A stretch of DNA of 64,000 bases, from assembly GCA_016933275.1 (NCBI GenBank), contig JAFGBI010000190.1:1-64000 (forward strand), written 5' to 3'. Shown in pieces: positions 50,526 through 58,194 of the stretch. Under the pieces are notes generated by a model. It searched no databases, was not told the origin of the DNA, and saw nothing but the letters and a program-made list of their open reading frames with translations. Position 1 is the stretch's first letter. Each line of letters begins with the position of its first letter. The position numbers and the translations under genes are program-made. The stretch comes from Polyangiaceae bacterium. GTDB lineage: Bacteria > Myxococcota_A > Polyangia > Polyangiales > Polyangiaceae.

Positions 50526-53339
50526 GTGGCGACCGAACGCGAGAAGATCCTCCAGACCGCCCAGAAGTACGTCGACAAGAAGCAGTTCGACCGAGCGATC
50601 AAGGAGTATCAGAGAATCATCCAGCAGGATCCGAAGGACGCTCGGACGCTGCTGAAGATCGGTGACCTGCAAGCGCGAATGCAGGCGTACGCCGACGCCA
50701 TCGCGACCTACGATCGGGTGGGCCAGCATTATGCCGCCCAGGGCTTCGCGCTCAAGGCGATTGCGGTCTACAAGCAGGTTCGTGAGCTCATCCGGACCCA
50801 CGCACCGGAGCTGGCGGATCGCTACGGACACGTCGCGCCGAAGCTAGCCGAGATCTACACCCAGCTCGGCCTCTCCGGAGACGCTCTCAATGCGTGGGAC
50901 GAGGTGGCAACGCGCTACCAGCACGCGGGCCGTGATCGCGAGGCCATCCAGGTCTTCGAGAAGATGGTCGAGATTGACGGCACGAACCCCTTGCCGCGGG
51001 TGCGGCTGGCGGAGGCGTGTTGCCGAGTCCAGGAGCTCGACCGAGCCATCTCCTCGTTCTGGAGCGCCGCGGAGCTGCTCCTCAATCTGGGCCGCGCCGA
51101 TGACGCATTGAAGGTGATTGAGCGGATCCTGCACTTCCGCCAGGACCCGAAGTACGCGCGTGTCGCCGCCGAGCTCTACCTGCAGCGCGGGACACGGGAA
51201 GACGCCCTCCTTTCCCTAGCGAAGCTGCAGATCTGCTTCCAAGCAAACCCGAAGGACCTCGACACACTGGCGCTGCTCGCGCAAGCGTTCGTGCTCATCG
51301 ACGCACAGGCGAAGGCGATCGAGGTCTACAAGGAGATGGCGCGGATCGCGCGCGAGCAGGGACGCCAGGACATCTTCGACCGATTGGTAGCCCACCTCAG
51401 ATCCATCGCACCCCAGGACGAGGGGATCGCGGCGCTCGAGAGCCTCGCCCCTCGCGGGACGTCGATCAGTTCGTCGTTCGCACCGCCGAGTTCGTCGTTC
51501 GCACCGCCGAATTCTTCTTTCGCGCCACCCAGCGCGTCGCCAGCCCGAGCACCTTCCTCGTTCCGGAGCGAGCCCCCATCGAGCCTCGACGATGCGGAGG
51601 TCGAGATCATCGAGGAGGATGGCATCGACAGCGACGCGGTGATCGTCGACGACGACGCCATGGCGGCGGAGGAGGTCCAGACGACGGCCGAGGAGTTTGA
51701 CCGGACCGGACACATCCGCAAAGCCTTGGTCGATGCCGAGTCCTTCCGCCGACTCCGCCTCTACTCGAAGGCAACCGAGGTCCTCACCATCGCGCTCGAG
51801 CTCGATCCACGCGCAATCGAGGTACGCAACGAGCTCCGGAAGATCCACGAGGAAGCCAGGAAGCCAGAGGCAGCAGCGAACGAAGCGGCGGCCGTGGCGA
51901 CGCTGGAGTTCGAGGCGGGTGACTACGAGGCCGCCAAGGCGAGCGCTCGCGATGCGCTGCGTTTGGTGTCGGACCACCCGGGGGCGATGGGCATCCTGGC
52001 GGCGCTGGGTGAGCCCATGGTGGCGACCTGGGAGTACTCGAGCCAACAGCCGCCCGCATCGTCGACCCAGGGCTACGATCCCCAGGCCCCGTTGCCGTCC
52101 TATGACCTCGAGGAGATCAGCGCTGCCGACGCCTTGAGCAACGAGCTCGGAGTCGACGACCCATTCGGAGAGCTCGGAAACGCCCCGCTCCCGAGCTTCC
52201 CGTTGGGGGGTGACGACGAGGCATACCCGGGAGAGGCCGAGTACCCCACGGCCGCGGCGAACCCGGACTATCCGCGTGGGTTGTCGCCGCTGCCTCCACC
52301 GCCAATGCCGCAGGTCCCTGGCGCCAATGGCCAGTTCTATCCCCAGGCCTACGGCCAATACCCCCAAGGCTACGATCGGCAGGCCTACGGCCAGTACCCC
52401 CAGGGGTACGACGCGGAGAGCGATCCCTACGCGATCCCGGAGGTCGGTGGCGGGTACGATGCGGACGCTGGTGGGTATGGCGTCCCCCCTGCGGATGCCA
52501 ACCATGACGCCCTCGAGGAGGCGCTGGAGGAGGCCGAATTCTTCGCGAGTCGTGGCCTCTACGATGACGCCAAGGCGATCCTCCAGGATCAGCTCGCCCG
52601 CACCCCGAACCACCCCTTGGTGCTCGAGCGCCTACGCGAGATCGACCAGCCAGCGCACGGCGCTGGCGAGAGCGGGACCATCGACCGCTCGCTCCTGCAG
52701 GTATCGCACGGGGAACCAGCGCACGGACCCGATCTGCGCGGGAATGCCTTCGAGATCGCAGCGTCGCTGGGGGCGGTCGAACCGCCACCGGAGCGGGGAG
52801 GCAGGAAAGCCGGGCACGGCGAGATCGATGTGGATCAGGTCTTCGCTCAATTCAAGGAGGGGGTCCGAGCACAGGTATCCGAAGGGGATGCTTCGACCCA
52901 CTACGACCTGGGCGTTGCGTACAAGGAGATGATGCTCCTGTCCGACGCGGTGGCGGAGTTCGAACTCGCGGCACGCGACCCGGATCGCGAGTGCACCTGC
53001 TATGCCATGATCGGGATGATCGAGCTCGAGCAAGGGAACCTCGACGCCGCCGAAGCCGCCTACAAGCGCGGCTTTGACGCCAAACGGAAGACCGTCGATC
53101 AGGAGATGAGCCTCTATTTCGACCTCGGGATCGTGATGGAGATGAAGCAGCTCCCCGAGGAGGCCCTCTACTACTTCCAGAAGGTCGCGCGCCGTGATCC
53201 CGCCTACCGGGACGTGTCGGATCGAATCGCGGAGCTGCAACGAGCCCTCGGCCGTTTCCACCAAGCTCCGCCCCGCACCACCACCGATGACGACGAGTTC
53301 GACGCGGTGTTCGATGACCTCTTCGAGAGCAAGAAGTGA
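50526..53339 (+). CDS. Large tetratricopeptide-repeat protein
   Basis: The 937-residue protein starts at a GTG. TPR units fill about 1-290 (e.g. FDRAIKEYQRIIQQDPKDA) and return at about 400-480, 660-710 and 790-920. Linkers are acidic or low-complexity: three SSSFAPP-type units (about 315-336, from a 21-bp DNA repeat) and a Tyr/Gln/Pro-rich stretch (about 600-640) with YGQYPQGYD twice. There is no signal peptide or membrane segment, so it is a cytoplasmic scaffold. Its exact role is unknown; such proteins occur in myxobacterial motility and cell-surface systems. Confidence 0.85.
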   Translation: MATEREKILQTAQKYVDKKQFDRAIKEYQRIIQQDPKDARTLLKIGDLQARMQAYADAIATYDRVGQHYAAQGFALKAIAVYKQVRELIRTHAPELADRYGHVAPKLAEIYTQLGLSGDALNAWDEVATRYQHAGRDREAIQVFEKMVEIDGTNPLPRVRLAEACCRVQELDRAISSFWSAAELLLNLGRADDALKVIERILHFRQDPKYARVAAELYLQRGTREDALLSLAKLQICFQANPKDLDTLALLAQAFVLIDAQAKAIEVYKEMARIAREQGRQDIFDRLVAHLRSIAPQDEGIAALESLAPRGTSISSSFAPPSSSFAPPNSSFAPPSASPARAPSSFRSEPPSSLDDAEVEIIEEDGIDSDAVIVDDDAMAAEEVQTTAEEFDRTGHIRKALVDAESFRRLRLYSKATEVLTIALELDPRAIEVRNELRKIHEEARKPEAAANEAAAVATLEFEAGDYEAAKASARDALRLVSDHPGAMGILAALGEPMVATWEYSSQQPPASSTQGYDPQAPLPSYDLEEISAADALSNELGVDDPFGELGNAPLPSFPLGGDDEAYPGEAEYPTAAANPDYPRGLSPLPPPPMPQVPGANGQFYPQAYGQYPQGYDRQAYGQYPQGYDAESDPYAIPEVGGGYDADAGGYGVPPADANHDALEEALEEAEFFASRGLYDDAKAILQDQLARTPNHPLVLERLREIDQPAHGAGESGTIDRSLLQVSHGEPAHGPDLRGNAFEIAASLGAVEPPPERGGRKAGHGEIDVDQVFAQFKEGVRAQVSEGDASTHYDLGVAYKEMMLLSDAVAEFELAARDPDRECTCYAMIGMIELEQGNLDAAEAAYKRGFDAKRKTVDQEMSLYFDLGIVMEMKQLPEEALYYFQKVARRDPAYRDVSDRIAELQRALGRFHQAPPRTTTDDDEFDAVFDDLFESKK
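51468..51530 (+). repeat. 21-bp tandem repeat inside the TPR-protein gene
   Basis: Two identical 21-base units (51468-51488, 51489-51509) are followed by a third that differs mostly at silent positions. They encode S/N-S-S-F-A-P-P three times. Confidence 0.85.
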
Positions 53340-53342
53340 GGG

Positions 53343-53386
53343 ACCCCGTTCCTGACTGAGCGGGGTGAACGGACTGTTCGCCGTTC
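53343..53386. terminator. Two short hairpins between convergent genes
   Basis: Stems ACCCCG/CGGGGT (53343-53366) and GAACGG/CCGTTC (53367-53386) lie back to back between the TPR-protein stop and the OmpH stop. They are short and lack T-runs, so a bidirectional terminator is only possible. Confidence 0.3.
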
Positions 53387-53393
53387 GGCGGGT

Positions 53394-54008
53394 CTACTTG
53401 GCGCTCGGCGGTGGCTTGGCCGGGGCCGGCACGGTTCGGGGCGCTGCCGTGGGTGCGGTAGCCGCAGGTTTGCCCGATGTCTCGCCTCCGCCCTCGTTGT
53501 ACAGACGAATCACATGCTCAGTCAGATCGAGGTCGCCCCGGAAGTACGGGACCGCCTGCTTGTCCACCACTAGGTCGTAGCCGTCGCGCCGCGCGATCCG
53601 CTCGATGATCGTCATCGCCTTCACGTAGATCGGCTGGGTCAGCTCGTTCTGCTTCTGCTGGAGCTCCTGGTTATACTCGACGAATTTCGACTGCAGGTTC
53701 ACGACTTCCCGCTGCCAGTCCTCAGCCCGCTTCTGCAGCGCCGCCTTGCTCAGAACCCCCCGCTGGCGCTCGATGTCCTCCTTCTCCTTCTGCAGCTCGT
53801 CCTGCTTGCGGTCGAGCTCGCGCTGCCGACTGTCGAAGAGCTTCTTCAACGTTGCCTGGGCGCGGAGGCCATCCTCGGTCTCCATGATGGCCTTCTGGGT
53901 ATCGATCACCGCCACCTTGGTTTCGGCGTGGGCGCGGGGGGCGTTGATGGTGCAGACCAAAGCCACGACGACCGCGGCAACCCAGGCGGGCAGGCGAAAG
54001 GGACTCAT
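53394..54008 (-). CDS. OmpH/Skp-family periplasmic chaperone
   Basis: The 204-residue protein has a signal peptide (hydrophobic 10-22, likely cut after AHA), then VAVIDTQKAIMETEDG, the typical OmpH start. Long charged helices (about 55-130) would form the coiled-coil tentacles, and GYDLVVDKQAVPYF gives the returning strand. The Pro/Ala-rich tail (about 175-204) is an addition to the usual protein. It should hold unfolded outer-membrane proteins in the periplasm. The usual neighbour bamA is absent here. Confidence 0.88.
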   Translation of the reverse strand: MSPFRLPAWVAAVVVALVCTINAPRAHAETKVAVIDTQKAIMETEDGLRAQATLKKLFDSRQRELDRKQDELQKEKEDIERQRGVLSKAALQKRAEDWQREVVNLQSKFVEYNQELQQKQNELTQPIYVKAMTIIERIARRDGYDLVVDKQAVPYFRGDLDLTEHVIRLYNEGGGETSGKPAATAPTAAPRTVPAPAKPPPSAK

Positions 54009-54105
54009 GGCGGCGGATTAGCCTCGTCCGCCCTGCCGGTCAAGGATCGGACCTCCACTATCACCCACCCGCGGTGCCGGCGCCTCGCGGGGGAAGGTGG
54101 GGCCA

Positions 54106-55440
54106 TCACACGATGATGCAATCATCCGTTGGAGCGGCGTCGTCCGAGAGGATGCTCGTGGTCTCCTGGTCGCGGCGCACGGCGAGGTCGTAGAGCTCGG
54201 TCAGCACGGCGGGATGCTCCTTGACCAAGTCCAGAAAACCATCTCGCGGAAGGTGAAGCGTCACCGTGGGCACCTTGGCCACGACGTCGGCCCCGGCCGG
54301 GCGACGGAGCACCAACCCCATCTCGCCCACTACCTCCCCCACCCCGAGGTCGGCCAGGTGGGTCGTGTCGTCGCCGTCTCTGTGCAAGACCTCGACCTCA
54401 CCCGAAGCGATGAGGTGAAGCCCGTCCGTCTCCTCCGCCTGCGTGATCAGGCGTTGGCCCGTCTCGTAGGTGCGGGTGACGAAGCGCACCATCACCGCCA
54501 ACCGATCCGCGGCGTCGATCGCCGAGAACACCGCGCTCGTCCGCACCAGGTTCGACACCATGCGCCCACGGCAGTGGGCAGCGATCTCCACCCCCACCTG
54601 AGGCTGGCGCTCGGCAACCGCATCGAGCGCAGCCTGACCGGCAACCAGAATTATCGAAGGCCGTAGCGCAACCACCCGGGCTGCCCTCGGGGCTCGAGAG
54701 AGGAGGGCCATCTCGCCGAACAAGGCCCCCGCCCCCAGCCGGGCGAGGACGGTGTCGCCAGTGCGCCGCGAACGAGAGACCTGGAGCTCACCGCGCACCA
54801 CGACGAACGCTTCGGCGCCGATCGTGCCCTGCTCGATCAGGACGGTGCCGGAGTCGACGTAGATCACGTCGAAGACCTCGACGATAGCCCGCAATCCGGC
54901 GTACTCGAGGGACGAGAATAGCACCTGCGACTGCACACCACAGCGCTTCCCGTCTGCTCGCCGCTGGGCCCGAGCCTCGACGGCACGCCTGACGGCACGC
55001 TCCGTCTGCTCGATCGCGGACTCGCGCGGGAACGGCTCGACGACGCCAGGGATCATCGACGGCGGCTCATGTCCGCGGGGTAGTAGGAGGTCGGAGCCCC
55101 GCGCGAAGGTACGCGCCAGCCGCTCGTACTGGAGACTCGGATCCTCACCGAGGTCGCGGAGTTCGCGGCAGGCCGCCACCGCCACGGGAAGATTGCCCGT
55201 GTCGAGGGCGACATCGACGGCCGCGACCAACGATCGAGCGGCAGTCTGGTCGCGACCGAGGCCTCCAAGGCAACGGCCGGTGACCAGCAACGCCGCTGCA
55301 TCATCCGGTTCCGCCGCGACACGCGCGCCGATCCAGACGAGTCCATCCTCGAGTTTGCCGGCAAGCACCGCCGCAATCGCTCGATCGACGGGCCCGTGAG
55401 GCGCTCCGGGTCCTGCCCGCTCGATGGGCACCGACACCAT
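54106..55440 (-). CDS. Protein with two cyclic-nucleotide-binding-type domains
   Basis: From the ATG at 55440 the product is 444 residues. The first 110 or so residues are TPR-like helices. A first CNB domain (about 175-290) has GEMALLSRAPRAARV, with the conserved Glu and Arg that hold the phosphate and ribose of cAMP/cGMP. A second (about 300-420) has GEMGLVLRRPAGADV, where the Arg is replaced, so it probably does not bind a nucleotide in the usual way. No helix-turn-helix or enzyme domain follows, so it is not a Crp-type regulator. Its role and partner are unknown. Confidence 0.82.
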   Translation of the reverse strand: MVSVPIERAGPGAPHGPVDRAIAAVLAGKLEDGLVWIGARVAAEPDDAAALLVTGRCLGGLGRDQTAARSLVAAVDVALDTGNLPVAVAACRELRDLGEDPSLQYERLARTFARGSDLLLPRGHEPPSMIPGVVEPFPRESAIEQTERAVRRAVEARAQRRADGKRCGVQSQVLFSSLEYAGLRAIVEVFDVIYVDSGTVLIEQGTIGAEAFVVVRGELQVSRSRRTGDTVLARLGAGALFGEMALLSRAPRAARVVALRPSIILVAGQAALDAVAERQPQVGVEIAAHCRGRMVSNLVRTSAVFSAIDAADRLAVMVRFVTRTYETGQRLITQAEETDGLHLIASGEVEVLHRDGDDTTHLADLGVGEVVGEMGLVLRRPAGADVVAKVPTVTLHLPRDGFLDLVKEHPAVLTELYDLAVRRDQETTSILSDDAAPTDDCIIV

Positions 55441-55853
55441 ACCGGCACCATACACGAAAAATGTGGGAGCCGAACCGAACCGCAACGCCACTGTGCGCGA
55501 GCGGGATCGTCAGCCGGCCGACCGCACACCGAGCGGAGCTCCGCCCCGGCCCAAGCGCCGCGTGCCTGCGAGGTCGTCGCCATGTCGAGCAGAAAGCCGG
55601 CTCGGTGCTGCAGGTTGGCGGTTTTTCGCGACCACCAACCTGACTGCCGGTCTAGCGGCCTCCCCGAACGACGATTCGCCAAGTCCAACGGCGAAGCGGG
55701 AAGGCCCCGAAGACCGTTGGCGATCGACCCCAGACCAGAGCGCAGCGCGACCGAATCGGGAAGAACGCTCCCGACCCCCACCATCCTGCAAGGGCGGTGG
55801 CAGGCCTCCGAACCCCCGGTTCGGGTGGAGGGGCGGGATCCCCCAGCGAGTGA
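55441..55853. other. 413-base gap between hrcA and the CNB-domain gene
   Basis: No supported gene. Overlapping Arg/Pro-rich open frames on both strands look like GC-driven noise. It presumably contains the promoter of the CNB-domain gene. Confidence 0.4.
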
Positions 55854-56912
55854 TCATTCGGAATCGTCCCGGGAACGCGCGAAGGCGGTCGAGACGGCAT
55901 CTGCGGCCGCACCCACCAACGGGACCACGGTCGCGTAGTCCATGCGCGAGGGTCCGATGATCCCGACCACCCCAGCGGGCGGGCCAGCATCCTCGCTGTA
56001 GGGCGCAGCGACGATGCTCAGGGTGGAGGGCGATCCCGTCACCTCTTCGTCGAAGAAGACCTGAACGCGCGTGGAGGCGAGGGTTTCGTCGAGGAGAGCC
56101 ACCAGACGCGCCTTGTCCTCCAGCACGCGGTAGAGCTCTCGAAGCTCGTCGGAGCCTGGCGTGTCGCTCCGCTCGAGCAGCCGCGAGACGCCCTCCACGA
56201 CCAGTTCCGGACGCCGATCCGCGTCCCGGAGTGCCCCCTCTACCAGCCGGAGACCGAGGCGATTCGAGATCGCCAGCTCATCCTGACTCCCCGCCAGGCG
56301 GGCCGCGAAGTGGTCGCGCAGCGCCCTCAGGGTCCGTCCCTCGACCACCTCCTCCAGGATCCGGTGGATCCGTTCGAGCTCGTTTTCATCCAGAGACCGC
56401 TCGATGCGCAAATATCGATTCTCCACCGCTCCATCGGCGAACACGACGACCGCCAATGCCTCGCCGGGACGGGTGATGATGAAGCGGAGCTTGCGCAGCG
56501 CTCGGGTAGCGCTCCGTGGCCGTGCCGCCACGGCAGGCGAGCCCGTGAGGTCGGAGAGCAGACGCCCACTCTCCCGTACGATATCCGAGCCGGGCGGGAG
56601 CCGAGCGAGCCAGCCATCGATACGGGCGGTCTGGGTACCGTCAAGCTTCTGCAACCATAGGAGGCCATCGATGAAGTCGCGAAAGGCCTGCGCGGTTGGC
56701 ACGCGACCGGCAGAGGTGTGAGGCTGGGCAAGGAATCCATCGTCCTCGAGATCCGAGAGGACGTTGCGAATCGTCGCTGGGGAGAGGTCGAAACGATACT
56801 TGCGCTGGAGCGTGCGGCTCCCGACGGGCTCGCCGGTCGCGATGAATTCCGTCACCACCGCGTGGAGTACGGACCGCGCGCGTGTGGAAAGGAGGGCCAC
56901 GGTTCGGTTCAT
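55854..56912 (-). CDS. hrcA: Heat-inducible transcription repressor HrcA
   Basis: It represses groESL and dnaK-type operons by binding CIRCE. The 352-residue protein has an N-terminal winged helix (RARSVLHAVVTEFIATGEPVG, SPATIRNVLSDLEDDGFL, HTSAGRVPT) and the GAF-like and C-terminal parts (VGIIGPSRMDYATVVPLV). No CIRCE box was seen in the upstream region, and no grpE-dnaK genes follow, so its targets lie elsewhere. Confidence 0.93.
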   Translation of the reverse strand: MNRTVALLSTRARSVLHAVVTEFIATGEPVGSRTLQRKYRFDLSPATIRNVLSDLEDDGFLAQPHTSAGRVPTAQAFRDFIDGLLWLQKLDGTQTARIDGWLARLPPGSDIVRESGRLLSDLTGSPAVAARPRSATRALRKLRFIITRPGEALAVVVFADGAVENRYLRIERSLDENELERIHRILEEVVEGRTLRALRDHFAARLAGSQDELAISNRLGLRLVEGALRDADRRPELVVEGVSRLLERSDTPGSDELRELYRVLEDKARLVALLDETLASTRVQVFFDEEVTGSPSTLSIVAAPYSEDAGPPAGVVGIIGPSRMDYATVVPLVGAAADAVSTAFARSRDDSE

Positions 56913-57086
56913 TGTTGCGCCGCCGAGCACGGCGTCGGACCAGGGAAATAGCGTAGCAGTCCCCCGCGCTTTCTCTAGCTTCCCCCGGCGGGGAGTCCCG
57001 CTCGGGAGAAGCAGGGCGAATTCCTTGACAGTTTTTCCGTGCCCTCGGATGATCCGCGTGCCGGCTCACTGCACTCTGGAGGCCCC

Positions 57087-58139
57087 GTGACCACGACCGT
57101 TCTGGCCGTAGACGACAGCAAGACCATTCGTCGGGTCTTGGAGATCACCTTCGCGGGTGAGGAATTCCGCACGCTCCTGGCGGATAGTGCTGGCGATGCA
57201 CTATCGAAGTTGGGTCGGGAAAACCCCCACATCGCGGTGGTGGACGCGATCCTCGGTGCTGAGAGCGGGTACGATCTCTGTCAGCAGATCAAGGAGCGCT
57301 CCCCGCACCTCCCGGTGGTCATTCTTTCGAGCAAGCAGCACCCGTTCGATCGAGCTCGCGGCGCCAGCGTCGGTGCGGACGACTTCATGGACAAGCCGTT
57401 CGATACCCAGCAGCTGATCGACAAGGTCACCGCCGTCCTTCGCAAGGCCGCGATGACCCCAGCCGATCGCGGCACACCCGCCCCCGCCCATCTAGAGCGG
57501 CCAGCCGCTGCGCCGGCCGCTGCCCCGGTGGTGCAACGTGCCCCAGCTCCCGCTCCTCGCCCTGCGAGCCCGGCCGCTGCCCCTGTGGGCGCGGGTGTTG
57601 GCCGGCTGGGCCAGCCGGCCCCGTTCGCGACCGCAGCCCGCCCAGCTCCAGGCCCCGGAGCAGCTGGTGGACCAGTGACTCGGCCGGGCATCGGATTGGG
57701 TGGGATGGGCGGTCGACCTGCCCAACCATCCCCGGCAGCTCAACCGCGGGCCGCGGCGCCGGTCGTGGTGGGGACGGGCAGAGCCGCAGGCGCGGGTGCA
57801 CCCGCGGCGGCCCCTCAGCCGACGCCTGCCCAGCAGCCTCCGGCGCCCCGGCCCGGATCGGCTCCCCAGGCATCTCCTGGCCCGGTCGCGCCGCGTTCAC
57901 CCGCCGCCCCAACACCGCCCGCCGCGACCCCGCTTGCGGCGGCGGCGGTCGGCGTGCCCGCGGTCGTGTTGCCCGAAGGCCTCCCCGCGAAGCTCGAGCA
58001 GCTCGGCCTGAGCGCTGATCAGGTGAAGGGCGTGCTGGCCATCTCGCGGGAAGTCGTCGAGGCAGTGGTGTGGGAGGTGGTGCCTGTCCTCGCCGAGACC
58101 CTGATCAGGGAAGAGATCCGCCGGCTCACAGCCGAGTAG
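57087..58139 (+). CDS. RomR-like response regulator: receiver, long Pro/Ala linker, helical tail
   Basis: From the GTG at 57087 (GGAGG six bases before) the product is 350 residues. The receiver (about 1-118) is complete: DDSKTIRR, phosphoacceptor Asp in AVVDAILGAE, a Ser in ILSSKQ and Lys in DKPFD. Residues about 125-290 are almost only Pro, Ala and Gly. The last 55 residues form helices with VVEAVVWEVVPVLAETLI. This three-part plan recalls RomR, the polarity regulator of myxobacterial motility, but the same tail type occurs in other delta-proteobacterial regulators. valS follows 55 bases downstream. Confidence 0.8.
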   Translation: MTTTVLAVDDSKTIRRVLEITFAGEEFRTLLADSAGDALSKLGRENPHIAVVDAILGAESGYDLCQQIKERSPHLPVVILSSKQHPFDRARGASVGADDFMDKPFDTQQLIDKVTAVLRKAAMTPADRGTPAPAHLERPAAAPAAAPVVQRAPAPAPRPASPAAAPVGAGVGRLGQPAPFATAARPAPGPGAAGGPVTRPGIGLGGMGGRPAQPSPAAQPRAAAPVVVGTGRAAGAGAPAAAPQPTPAQQPPAPRPGSAPQASPGPVAPRSPAAPTPPAATPLAAAAVGVPAVVLPEGLPAKLEQLGLSADQVKGVLAISREVVEAVVWEVVPVLAETLIREEIRRLTAE

Positions 58140-58194
58140 CCGCCTCAAGATCGTCGGTGGAGTTCAGGGGCGAGGGTGCTATTCCGTTCACCCC

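Noticed and set aside
56913-57086. CIRCE operator in front of hrcA
   Set aside because: No TTAGCACTC-N9-GAGTGCTAA-like sequence is present.
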